Shown one piece after another: positions 1 to 7,190 of a stretch of 34,791 nucleotides of DNA. This DNA is from Bacteroidales bacterium. GTDB lineage: Bacteria; Bacteroidota; Bacteroidia; Bacteroidales; P3. The stretch is taken from assembly GCA_017480525.1 (NCBI GenBank), contig JAFVAM010000085.1, positions 1 to 34,791 of the forward strand. Reading direction: 5' to 3'. The position numbers and the translations under genes were made by a program. The notes beneath the pieces are model-generated. The model made no database searches, was not told the DNA's origin, and worked only from the letters and a program-made list of their open reading frames with translations. The first letter of the stretch is position 1. Each line of letters begins with the position of its first letter.

Positions 1-480
1 AACGGTTCGAGCGGCATCCCCGACCTCTCCTTCCTTTGGCGCATCAACCTCTCCCCTCTCCCCGGCATCACCTTCCAGCCCAGCGTCTTTTCCCGCATGC
101 TCCTGGGCGGCAGCGAGGTGCCACTGGCCTTTGTCAATATCCTCGGTGCCGAGCAGACCATTGTCGAACAACAGATCCACTTCCCCGGAGTGCACAGCCT
201 CGTCATGTCGGAGCGCATCCTACTTGGAGCCATGTTCACCAGCCAGCACCTCATCGCCCGAAACCAATACATCCTCCTCCGAGCCGCCGCCGCACGCCAC
301 CTTGACGACATCAACACCTTCTTCCACTCCGACATCGACTTTGCCGGCTCCGAATTCATCTACGGCGTCTCCGTGGGCTACGCCTATTCCTCATTCCTCG
401 GCCCCATACAAGCCCACATCGGCTACTCCTCCCTCGCTCCGGGGGTGAACCTCTACGTCTCCATCGGCCACCTCTTCTGA
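1..480 (+). CDS. Patatin-like phospholipase, C-terminal outer-membrane barrel part (5' truncated by window)
   Basis: The frame is open from base 1 to the TGA at 478-480, giving 159 residues of a C-terminus. The visible part is rich in alternating hydrophobic and aromatic strands and ends in a strand closing with ...SIGHLF, so the last residue is Phe, the usual C-terminal signature of BAM-assembled outer-membrane barrels. The segments YSSFLGPIQAHIGYSS and NLYVSIGHLF resemble the end of Bacteroidota patatin-like phospholipases that carry a BamA/TPS-like barrel after the lipase domain. The lipase domain itself (GxSxG, DG motifs) is outside the window, so the enzymatic assignment rests on the barrel only. 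Other outer-membrane barrel proteins of the same superfamily are possible. Confidence 0.6.
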   Translation, partial: NGSSGIPDLSFLWRINLSPLPGITFQPSVFSRMLLGGSEVPLAFVNILGAEQTIVEQQIHFPGVHSLVMSERILLGAMFTSQHLIARNQYILLRAAAARHLDDINTFFHSDIDFAGSEFIYGVSVGYAYSSFLGPIQAHIGYSSLAPGVNLYVSIGHLF

Positions 481-768
481 CCCCCTCACTCCCTACAAGA
501 GAAAAGCCTCGCAAGAGCCACATTCCCACCACTATGGCCTTTCTATCCGCCTACCAACCACCTGCCATCTTCTACCGCGGAAAAGGATGGCAGGAGGAAG
601 ACAGGAAGATGATAAGGACTTGGGAAGAAGATGATACCCACTACACTACTGAAACACAACCATTTATACACAAAATATATCGTACGCGACATAATTCTGC
701 AAAAAACATTGTAACCGTATGACAATGAGGAGATTTTACATTTTTGCCAAGATGTCGATTTTTTTTTG
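481..768. other. Intergenic stretch with a 9-bp hairpin
   Basis: About 290 bases lie between the barrel gene and the DUF4254 gene. An inverted repeat, CCTGCCATC at 561-569 and GATGGCAGG at 586-594, flanks a 16-nt loop containing CCGCGG. No T-run follows, so it is at most a weak terminator or RNA-stabilising structure for the upstream gene. The rest becomes A+T-rich toward the promoter at 769. The short open frames here have no recognisable protein character. Confidence 0.4.
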
Positions 769-776
769 TACCTTTG
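743..776 (+). promoter_or_regulatory. Bacteroidota promoter of the DUF4254-GT9 operon
   Basis: The -7 box TACCTTTG is at 769-776 and matches TAnnTTTG. A TTTG at 743-746 sits 22 nt upstream as a plausible -33 element. The ATG at 781 begins only 4 nt after the box, so transcription probably starts at or next to the start codon. Confidence 0.7.
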
Positions 777-780
777 CAAT

Positions 781-1374
781 ATGAAAGCAATGGAAATCTA
801 CAGCCTCTGCGAAAGGCAAATCATTGAATATCACAAAACCGACTCGGTGGATGCCGAACAGCACAATCCTTTCGGGAAAGAGACCTTCGAGGCGTTGTTG
901 TGGGAGAAGTCGTGGGTGGACACGGTGCAGTGGCATCTGGAGGATTTGGTACGTCCCGCCGACGTCGACCCAGTATATGCCTTGCAACTGAAGCGCCGCA
1001 TCGACGCTTCCAACCAGCACCGCACCAATCTAGTGGAGCAGATTGACGACCACTACTATTCTCTCTTCAAGGGGGTGGCGCCACTCCCCGACGCCCGCAT
1101 CAACACCGAGACCCCCGCATGGGCCGTCGACCGTCTCTCCATCCTCGCGCTGAAAATCTACCACTTCCAGATTGAAGCCCACCGCGGCGACGAGGCCCAC
1201 CGCGCCAAATGCCAGCAGAAACTGGACACCCTGCTGACCCAACGCACCGACCTCACCCTGGCCATCGACCAGCTCCTCGACGACCTCGCCGCAGGATGCC
1301 GCATCATGAAACTCTACCGCCAGATGAAGATGTACAACGACCCCTCGCTCAATCCTTCGCTCTACAAAAGGTGA
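781..1374 (+). CDS. DUF4254 domain-containing protein
   Basis: This 197-residue protein is soluble, mostly helical and has no signal peptide. It matches the DUF4254 family by the N-terminal ...DAEQHNPFG... and by the early LLWEKSWVDTVQWHLEDLVR segment, where short aromatic and charged motifs recur. The family is almost confined to Bacteroidota and usually lies directly before a GT9 glycosyltransferase, as here. Its biochemical function is unknown, though the linkage suggests a role in surface polysaccharide or LPS core assembly. ATG 781 is chosen because the promoter box ends at 776. An in-frame ATG at 790 is a good alternative if the transcript starts slightly later. The stop overlaps the GTG start of the GT9 gene, suggesting translational coupling. 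Confidence 0.85.
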   Translation: MKAMEIYSLCERQIIEYHKTDSVDAEQHNPFGKETFEALLWEKSWVDTVQWHLEDLVRPADVDPVYALQLKRRIDASNQHRTNLVEQIDDHYYSLFKGVAPLPDARINTETPAWAVDRLSILALKIYHFQIEAHRGDEAHRAKCQQKLDTLLTQRTDLTLAIDQLLDDLAAGCRIMKLYRQMKMYNDPSLNPSLYKR

Positions 1375-2375
1375 GGCACATCCTTGTCATCCGTCTCTCC
1401 GCTCTCGGCGATGTAGCCATCATGGTTCCTGTCCTGCAAGCCTATGCCTGGGCCAACCCCCACGTACACTTCACCGTCGCCGCGCCGCCGCTGCTCGAAC
1501 CCCTTTTCGACGACATTCCGAACGTAGACTTCCTCGGTGTCAAGAAGAAACAGAGCGCCCGCGACATCTGCCGCCAGTTGCAAAGCGTCGGAGCCGACGC
1601 CATCGCCGACCTTCACCAAATCAACCGCGTTGGTCGCGCCATCCTCCGCCTGCGCCTCTCCGCCCTCCTACATGGTCACTACATCCCCCTGCGACGTATC
1701 CACAAAGGGAGAATTTCCCGATGGCTCTTCCTCCACACCCACGCCAAGTGTCCACGAAAAAGCCAGGATCTTCGCTACGCCGAAGTCTTCGACCGTTTGG
1801 GCCTCAACAACCAGGGGCACACCGTCCTCCTCAACCACCAGATGTCCCGTCTCTATGCACCGATGGAGTATCCCCGCGCCGTCGGAATCGCCCCCTTTGC
1901 CCAGCACCCCGCCAAGATATGGCCATGGGAATACACCTGCAGACTGGCTCTCATGCTTGCTGAAAACGGCTATCAGGTCCGTCTCTTCGGCAGCAGCGAC
2001 GAAGCCCCACAGCTTGAAACTCTTGCCGCGCAACACGCCAACATCGTTTCGCTGGCCGGCAAATACACCTTTGCCCAGGAACTGGACATCATCAAATCGC
2101 TGCCCCTCATGGTCACCATGGACAGTGCCAACATGCACTTTTCCAGTGCTGTGCATACACCCGTTGTCAGCATCTGGGGAGCCACGCATCCCGACTTCGG
2201 CTTCTACGGCTACGCGCAGGATTCCGCCGACGCACTATGCGCCAATCTTCCATGCCAACCCTGCTCCGCCTTCGGGCAGAAACCCTGCCGCTACGGAGAC
2301 TACCGCTGCCTTCGAGCCATCACACCCGACATGGTGTTCCAGAAAATCAAGTCTATCGTTCCTTCAGAAGCATAG
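1371..2375 (+). CDS. Glycosyltransferase family 9 (heptosyltransferase-like)
   Basis: This 334-residue protein begins VRHILVIRLSALGDVAIM, the characteristic GT9 N-terminal strand and SALGDV loop. The C-terminal domain has the nucleotide-sugar binding region IVSLAGKYTFAQELDIIKS, then TMDSANMHFSSAVHTPVVSIWGATHP, the GT9 donor-site motif. A late Cys-rich stretch (CANLPCQPCSAFGQKPCRYGDYRCL) is typical of Bacteroidota members. GT9 enzymes transfer heptose or related sugars to the LPS inner core at the cytoplasmic face. GTG at 1371 is chosen because the GT9 strand starts exactly there and forms a GTGA overlap with the DUF4254 stop. The 3' end overlaps the tail of the convergent DUF4105 gene by 23 bp. 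The exact sugar specificity cannot be read from the sequence. Confidence 0.9.
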   Translation: MRHILVIRLSALGDVAIMVPVLQAYAWANPHVHFTVAAPPLLEPLFDDIPNVDFLGVKKKQSARDICRQLQSVGADAIADLHQINRVGRAILRLRLSALLHGHYIPLRRIHKGRISRWLFLHTHAKCPRKSQDLRYAEVFDRLGLNNQGHTVLLNHQMSRLYAPMEYPRAVGIAPFAQHPAKIWPWEYTCRLALMLAENGYQVRLFGSSDEAPQLETLAAQHANIVSLAGKYTFAQELDIIKSLPLMVTMDSANMHFSSAVHTPVVSIWGATHPDFGFYGYAQDSADALCANLPCQPCSAFGQKPCRYGDYRCLRAITPDMVFQKIKSIVPSEA

Positions 2376-3516
2376 CCACGCGCAACGCCAGCGTGAGGAC
2401 AATCAGCAGGATGGCTGGAGCCACTCCGCACCACACAACCCACACTGCCGCCACGGCGAAGCAGCCCAACTGCAGCCACAATGCCCAGCGGGGGCTGCGG
2501 CGATGGCGGATAGCAATGAGGATGAGCAGCGGCGACGCCCACAGGATGTTGATGTTCCACTGAGTGCAGTAGTGGTCGGTGCCGAACCACATGAAGAGAA
2601 GAAAAAGTCCGAGCAGGCCTGCCAGACAGAAGAGCAGGGCATCACCCCAGCGCGGCATGAGTTCTTTCCACGAAAGCAGCGCCACAGCAGCAAACAGCAG
2701 GGCAAACACCACCAGCGGCGAAAAACTGCGCGGCAGAGCGGAACGAGTCTCATCCAGGAGCCGAGATCCGTCTCCTGTAACGAACGGTTCACCACCTTCG
2801 CCACGCCAAAGGGTCTTGGCGTAAAGCGACTGCATCTCGAAAGGGAGGAACATGCGCTCGACCTCCGTGCATAGGTGGTCGGCCGGGAGGCCGAAGAGCA
2901 TGTCTATACCCAGATGCCACCATTCGAGCGAACCCTTGAGGTTGTCGCCCACCAGACGGCGATAGCTGCACATGGGGATCCCACTGGCAAACACCGTATC
3001 GGCATGGCCAACAGACAGCGCTACGATGTCGCGGATGCGCGTGGCGCAGTTGTCACGAAAGAAATCGTAGCGGTAGTAGCGGTAGTCGGGCATGTGATTC
3101 TGTTCCAGGAGGAGGAAAAGGTTGGCAGTCTGCTGCGGGTCGAGGTTGAGCCGCTGCTCTACCACGGAACGCCCCTCTTCGGCATATTCAGTCAGGAAAC
3201 GCCCCATTGTCGTCCGGCTCAAACAATAGTCAAGCTGACCACGCATGAACTTCCGGTAGAAATGTGGTGTCGAAAAATCAAAGGTGCCGTAGTTGTAGAC
3301 ATAGTCGATGCCGCGGGCGGTATCGCAGATGCGGAGGGCGCTATGTCCGAAAGTGGTGTAGAAGTCGTTGCCCGGTCCACAGGTGAGCAGCGAGGCCGTT
3401 GCCGAAGAACTCAACGGCGACTGCGCCGTTACGAAAGAGGAGCAGAAGAGCAAGAGGGACAATAGCGCCGCTGCCCCTCTTGCTCTCCTTGAAACACTTG
3501 TTTCATGCTTGTACAT
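2353..3516 (-). CDS. DUF4105 domain-containing exported/membrane protein
   Basis: The product has 387 residues. Residues 1-32 form a signal peptide (RR, hydrophobic LLSLLLFCSSFV, then TAQS). The body holds the DUF4105 signature: GPGNDFYTTFGHSALRI near the start and YYRYDFFRDNCATRIRD in the middle, with conserved His and Cys suggestive of a papain-like or NlpC/P60-type hydrolase fold. Four or five hydrophobic helices follow from about residue 265, so the domain faces the periplasm and is anchored in the inner membrane. The gene starts 30 bp after mscS and probably shares its transcript. Function is unknown. DUF4105 is related to the N-terminal periplasmic domain of lipoprotein processing proteins such as Lnb, which makes lipoprotein or peptidoglycan handling a reasonable inference. 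Confidence 0.85.
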   Translation of the reverse strand: MYKHETSVSRRARGAAALLSLLLFCSSFVTAQSPLSSSATASLLTCGPGNDFYTTFGHSALRICDTARGIDYVYNYGTFDFSTPHFYRKFMRGQLDYCLSRTTMGRFLTEYAEEGRSVVEQRLNLDPQQTANLFLLLEQNHMPDYRYYRYDFFRDNCATRIRDIVALSVGHADTVFASGIPMCSYRRLVGDNLKGSLEWWHLGIDMLFGLPADHLCTEVERMFLPFEMQSLYAKTLWRGEGGEPFVTGDGSRLLDETRSALPRSFSPLVVFALLFAAVALLSWKELMPRWGDALLFCLAGLLGLFLLFMWFGTDHYCTQWNINILWASPLLILIAIRHRRSPRWALWLQLGCFAVAAVWVVWCGVAPAILLIVLTLALRVAMLLKER

Positions 3517-3546
3517 AAGCAGAATGGATTTTTATTTCTTTGTATC

Positions 3547-4629
3547 TCATTCGCCCTCGCCGATGGCCTCGGTGGAGAAATGCGGACGCAGCTTCTCGAG
3601 GTCGGGTTCCTGACGGGGTTCCATGTGCACTTTCTCGCCTTCGGCACTCTGATGCACCGTAACCTGTGGGAAGGGAATCTCGATGTCGGCTTCATTGAAG
3701 GCGATATAGATGTCCTCTCGGATGTGCTTCCACAGTTCCCAGTAGTCCTCCACGGTGACCCAGAGCCACAGGGTAAGGTCCACCGACGAATTGCCGAGGT
3801 CGCTGACAGCGATGGTGGGAGGCTTGGGGTCCCACTTGATGAGTTTCTCGCTGCGCACCACCTCCCAGAGAACCTTTTTGGCCTTGGCGAGGTCGGTGCC
3901 GTAGGCCACAGAGGCCACCACATCGAGGCGGATGATAGGTTCCTTGGTGTGGTTGATGAGGCTCTTGGTGGCCAACTCGCTGTTGGGGATGATGACCGTG
4001 CGTCCGTTGAAGGGGCGCATGATGGTGTGGAAGATGCGGATTTCCTTGATATAGCCCTTGTAGGAGCCGCACTCGATATAGTCGTCGACACGGAAAGGCT
4101 TCATGAGGAGGATGATGACGCCGCCGGCAAAGTTCTGCAGGGTGCCCTGCAAGGCCATGCCCACAGCCAGACCCATGGCACCGAGGAGGGCGATGAACGA
4201 CGTGGCTTTGATGCCGATGACATCCATGGCCATGATGACAATCATAGCCTTGAGGAGCACATCGACCAGCGAGCCGAGGAAACTCTTCAGCGAGCCTTCG
4301 GCCCCCTTCTTGTCAAGGGCCTTGACAATGATTTTGCGTAGCCACTTGGCCAGCTTCATGCCAGCCCACAGGATGAGGATGGCCACAAGGAGCTTGGGTA
4401 CAAACTCGACGGTGAGCTTGGTGAGCGCGGAGAGGCCGTCACGGATGATGGTGTTTTCGCCGGTAACGATGCCTTTGACATCAGCCAAACTGAGGTTAGA
4501 GAGGCTGTCCTTGACAGTGGAAAGGGTGTCGGCCACCGCCTTGAGGGGTTCGGGAACCACGGCCTCGGCGGGGTCGGCCTGCGCCGCCGCTGCGATGATG
4601 GCGGGAGTGTTGTCGTCTAATAATAACAT
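3547..4629 (-). CDS. Mechanosensitive ion channel, MscS family
   Basis: This 360-residue protein has three membrane helices at about residues 75-97, 118-139 and 143-178. The third is the Gly/Ala-rich pore helix (GAMGLAVGMALQGTLQNFAGG) that defines the MscS family. The beta domain follows with FRVDDYIECGSYKGYIKEI and RTVIIPNSELATKSLINHT, and a C-terminal alpha/beta domain ends at residue 360. It opens under membrane tension to release solutes during osmotic downshift. The N-terminal 70 residues contain an Ala-rich stretch followed by an amphipathic region and are not a clear signal peptide. A TATTTTTG promoter box lies 33 nt upstream of the ATG. The gene is first in a probable two-gene transcript with the DUF4105 gene. 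Confidence 0.95.
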   Translation of the reverse strand: MLLLDDNTPAIIAAAAQADPAEAVVPEPLKAVADTLSTVKDSLSNLSLADVKGIVTGENTIIRDGLSALTKLTVEFVPKLLVAILILWAGMKLAKWLRKIIVKALDKKGAEGSLKSFLGSLVDVLLKAMIVIMAMDVIGIKATSFIALLGAMGLAVGMALQGTLQNFAGGVIILLMKPFRVDDYIECGSYKGYIKEIRIFHTIMRPFNGRTVIIPNSELATKSLINHTKEPIIRLDVVASVAYGTDLAKAKKVLWEVVRSEKLIKWDPKPPTIAVSDLGNSSVDLTLWLWVTVEDYWELWKHIREDIYIAFNEADIEIPFPQVTVHQSAEGEKVHMEPRQEPDLEKLRPHFSTEAIGEGE

Positions 4630-4662
4630 AGTTATACTTTATTATATCTATTCTTACAGATG

Positions 4663-4670
4663 CAAAAATA
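4663..4670 (-). promoter_or_regulatory. -7 promoter box of mscS
   Basis: On the minus strand TATTTTTG matches TAnnTTTG and is followed by CA, the usual context. It sits 33 nt upstream of the mscS ATG. No clear -33 TTTG is seen at the expected spacing. Confidence 0.6.
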
Positions 4671-4739
4671 CAAAAAAAATGTGGAATGATGATGATTGTA
4701 TATATTTTTTTGTCCGCAACCAACACAACACAGGAATGG

Positions 4740-4936
4740 ACTCATGGAAAAGTCGCCATTTCTGTGCCACAGATTCCTCCATACGTTGTGCTTACACTTG
4801 ACAAGTTTCAAATACATGACACCTTCGGTATCAATATGATTGGTCATATTGTCTTCGATGCCGAAAAGTCCGGACAAAGCGAGTCGGTGACGAAGATGGG
4901 CCTGTCGATATAGTATTTGCGCAAAGAGGCGGTATC
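4740..4936 (-). pseudogene. Frameshifted remnant, possibly the C-terminus of a six-bladed beta-propeller protein
   Basis: There is no intact gene between mscS and the DUF454 gene. On the minus strand one frame reads ...LRKYYIDRPIFVTDSLCPDFSASK and then stops. An overlapping second frame continues LFGIEDNMTNHIDTEGVMYLKLVK. Joined, these resemble the last blade of Bacteroidota six-bladed beta-propeller lipoproteins, which have the pattern KY..DRPI......LYGI.DN.....Y.LK. The upstream part of such a gene is absent and an in-frame stop precedes the fragment. The opposite strand also has a 75-codon frame (4686-4913) that could be read as a small beta-rich protein. I consider the minus-strand remnant more likely, but this is a visual judgement. 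Confidence 0.3.
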
Positions 4937-5010
4937 TTAAAAAAAAGAACAGCGACGACAAAAATGAAAGCTGTGCGTTCTTGGCTGTGAATGGTATGGC
5001 AACGGCAGGG

Positions 5011-5382
5011 CTACTCGTCCTTGGCGTTGGGGACAGCAAAAAGGATTGTGAGGACACCCACCAAGCCGGCGATGGGAACGATGATGCGGGCCACGGAGCC
5101 TTCGGGAATGAAAACGAAGGTGGAAAGGGCAATCATCACCACCATGACGCCAATGGCTCCGGCCTTCTGCGTCTTCGTCATGCCGCCGTGGCGGTGGTAT
5201 GAGCGGATATACTTGCCCAGCCATGATTGCAGAAGCCACTGCTGCAGGCGCGGCGAGGAGCGGTAGAAGAGCCACGAAGCCAGGAGGAGAAACGGAGTGG
5301 TGGGCAGCCCTGGGACCACAACACCCAAGGCCCCAAGTCCCACGGCGATAAGTCCGAGAGCGATATAGATATATCTCTTCAT
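5011..5382 (-). CDS. DUF454 (YbaN) family inner-membrane protein
   Basis: This 123-residue protein has the DUF454 signature GLPTTPFLLLASWLFYRSSPRLQQWLL at about residues 25-52. N-terminal hydrophobic helices (about 5-40) and a C-terminal pair (about 83-118) flank a short basic loop (YHRHGGMTKTQK). The family, which includes E. coli YbaN, consists of small inner-membrane proteins of unknown function. The start codon lies only 11 nt after the stem of the DUF1015 gene's terminator, so expression probably depends on readthrough. No separate promoter box fits between the two genes. Confidence 0.9.
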   Translation of the reverse strand: MKRYIYIALGLIAVGLGALGVVVPGLPTTPFLLLASWLFYRSSPRLQQWLLQSWLGKYIRSYHRHGGMTKTQKAGAIGVMVVMIALSTFVFIPEGSVARIIVPIAGLVGVLTILFAVPNAKDE

Positions 5383-5385
5383 AGA

Positions 5386-5423
5386 AAAGAAAAGGGGCAG
5401 ACCGCCGTGCAGACGGTCGCCCC
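5386..5423 (-). terminator. Rho-independent terminator after the DUF1015 gene
   Basis: On the minus strand GGGGCGACCG (5423-5414) pairs with CGGTCTGCCCC (5404-5394), with one bulged base and a 9-nt loop. TTTTCTTTTC follows directly. The strong G+C stem plus T-rich tail is a canonical terminator. The tail runs up to the start codon of the DUF454 gene. Confidence 0.85.
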
Positions 5424-5436
5424 TTGATTGGTTGGA

Positions 5437-6759
5437 CTAACAGAGTTCGTGGATTACAAGGCCGGAGCGCAGCTTGGGTTCGAACCAGGTGGTCTTCGGG
5501 GGCATGATGTTGCCAGTGTCGGCAATATCGATAATCTGCTTCATGGAGACGGGATAGAGGGCGAAGGCGACCTTCATCTCGCCGCTGTCGACACGGCGTT
5601 TCAGTTCGCCGAGGCCACGGATGCCACCCACGAAGTCGATGCGCTTGTCAGTGCGGAGGTCCTTGATGCCGAGCACCTTGTCCAGCACGAGGTTGGAAAG
5701 GATGGTGACGTCGAGCACACCGATGGGGTCGTTGTCATTGTAGGTGCCGGGCTTGGCGGTGAGGCTGTACCACACACCTTCAAAGTACATGGCGAAGTTG
5801 TGCAGCTTGGCGGGCTTGTACTCCTGGCTGCACTCGCAATGGCAGGGGAGTTCGCACTCGCACTTGCCGCCGTTGCGGACGCAGTCGCACATGCACTCGA
5901 TGTCGAAGTTCTCGGCAATCTTGGCGAAGAACTCCTTGCCGGAGAGGCCATTGAGGTCCTTGACGACGCGGTTGTAGTCGATGACGTTCAACTGGTTGTC
6001 GGGGAAGATGACAGTCATGAAGTAGTTGTACTCCTCCTTGCCGGTGTGGGCAGGGTTCTGCTCTTTCGTCTCTTGGCCCACAAGGGCGGCAGCAGCAGAG
6101 CGGTGGTGACCGTCGGCGATGTACATGGCGGGTACCTGCTTGTCGAAAATCTCCACCAGTTCATCGATGAGCTTGCGGTCGTCGATGACCCAGAAACGAT
6201 GGCCGAAGCCGTCCTCCTTGGCGATGAAGTCGTAGATAGGCTTCTGTGCGGTGACGGAGGCGACGATCTCGTCGATACGGGCGATGGCGGGATAGGCGAA
6301 GAACACCGGCTCAACATTGGCGTTGGTGATGCGGACGTGTTTCATGCGGTCCTCTTCCTTGTCCTTGCGGGTGAGTTCGTGTTTCTTGATGACCTTGTTG
6401 ACGTAGTCCTCGCTGTAGGCGCAGGCCACAATGCCATACTGCCACTTGGCGTCGGCGGCGGTGGGGTTCATGCTCTGGGCATAGATGTAGAGTTTTTCTT
6501 CCTCATCCTTCACCAGCCAGCCGAGGTCCTTGAACATGTTGTAGTTCTTGACGACCTGAAGGTAGACTTCGGGAGAATGCTCGTCGGTGCCGGCGGGCAG
6601 GTCTATCTCTGCCTTGGTGACGTGCAGCAGGCTATAGGGATTGCCCTCGCACTCCACGCGGGCCTCTTCGGAGTTCAGAACGTCGTAGGGACGTGAAGCC
6701 AATTTCTCGACGATGTCGACAGGCGGGCGAAAGCCTTTAAAAGGTTTGATGATACTCAT
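5437..6759 (-). CDS. DUF1015 family protein with an 8-cysteine insert
   Basis: This 440-residue cytosolic protein matches DUF1015. The N-terminus is IIKPFKGFRP with SRPYDVLNSEEA, the middle has YIADGHHRSAAAAL (the family's conserved HHR motif), and later come YFMTVIFPDNQLNVIDYNRVV and a C-terminal GLVIHEL. The family is uncharacterised; in anaerobes it is often found near serine biosynthesis genes. Residues 289-310 carry 8 cysteines (289, 291, 293, 300, 302, 306, 308, 310) plus His307 among acidic residues, placed between NFDIE and YKPAKLHNF, where related proteins as I recall them have a short linker. This looks like a metal- or cluster-binding insertion. The gene appears monocistronic with a terminator directly downstream. 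No convincing promoter box was found upstream. Confidence 0.88.
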   Translation of the reverse strand: MSIIKPFKGFRPPVDIVEKLASRPYDVLNSEEARVECEGNPYSLLHVTKAEIDLPAGTDEHSPEVYLQVVKNYNMFKDLGWLVKDEEEKLYIYAQSMNPTAADAKWQYGIVACAYSEDYVNKVIKKHELTRKDKEEDRMKHVRITNANVEPVFFAYPAIARIDEIVASVTAQKPIYDFIAKEDGFGHRFWVIDDRKLIDELVEIFDKQVPAMYIADGHHRSAAAALVGQETKEQNPAHTGKEEYNYFMTVIFPDNQLNVIDYNRVVKDLNGLSGKEFFAKIAENFDIECMCDCVRNGGKCECELPCHCECSQEYKPAKLHNFAMYFEGVWYSLTAKPGTYNDNDPIGVLDVTILSNLVLDKVLGIKDLRTDKRIDFVGGIRGLGELKRRVDSGEMKVAFALYPVSMKQIIDIADTGNIMPPKTTWFEPKLRSGLVIHELC

Positions 6760-6819
6760 AGGTTATTCTATGTTTTTTGTTGTTTTATGCCAATATGGTT
6801 TTCTTTCTTGAACTTTTGT

Positions 6820-7190
6820 TTATATTGTGTACCGTCCACGGTGCACCTCTTTTCCGCATTCGCTGAAGACAAAAGTGTATGTGCCTTTGCCCATATAGCT
6901 GACCAGGAATGTGTTGTCTATCTCGCAAAGACAGTTCACATCGCCCCCTTCAAGGCATTCGTTCACGATGACGAGCGAATCCTGCACAGACACATCTACA
7001 CTGACGTTGCGCCAATCGCACGGCACAGTCCAGCCGACATGTGTGACACGGAGCAGTCTGCTTGACAGCTGACGGAATATGGGGCATGGTCACCCTCGTC
7101 GCACTGGAAAGCCATAACCGACAGCACTACAGCCACCGCCACGAACATTCCCGCGACACGAAGTGCCCGCGGTTGGAATTCATCCTTCAT
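6820..7190 (-). pseudogene. Small exported protein gene with a -1 frameshift at a C4 run
   Basis: The first frame starts at ATG 7190, overlapping the gcvT stop by 11 bp. It encodes a hydrophobic N-terminal segment (VAGMFVAVAVVLSVMAF) followed by QCDEGDHAP. It then drifts into an implausible sequence and stops near 6996. A second frame, open from about 7080 to the stop at 6820, gives VPCDWRNVSVDVSVQDSLVIVNECL...GTYTFVFSECGKEVHRGRYTI, which reads as a small Cys-containing beta protein. Adding one C to the C4 run (plus strand G4 at 7081-7084) joins the two into one protein of about 123 residues. Either the gene is truly frameshifted or one base is missing from the assembly. The family is not recognised; the joined product would be an exported hypothetical protein. 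Confidence 0.6.

Noticed and set aside
4686-4913. Plus-strand 75-codon gene
   Set aside because: It reads somewhat like a beta-rich protein, but no promoter or homology is recognisable and the minus-strand remnant explains the region at least as well; left unresolved.
5474-5490. GGTTCGAACC-like T-loop sequence suggesting a tRNA
   Set aside because: No acceptor, D or anticodon arms can be drawn around it, and it is inside the DUF1015 coding frame (WFEPKLRSG).
5428-6696. A 422-codon plus-strand open frame opposite the DUF1015 gene
   Set aside because: Its composition is Val/Asp/Gly-rich shadow sequence, and the DUF1015 motifs are on the minus strand.
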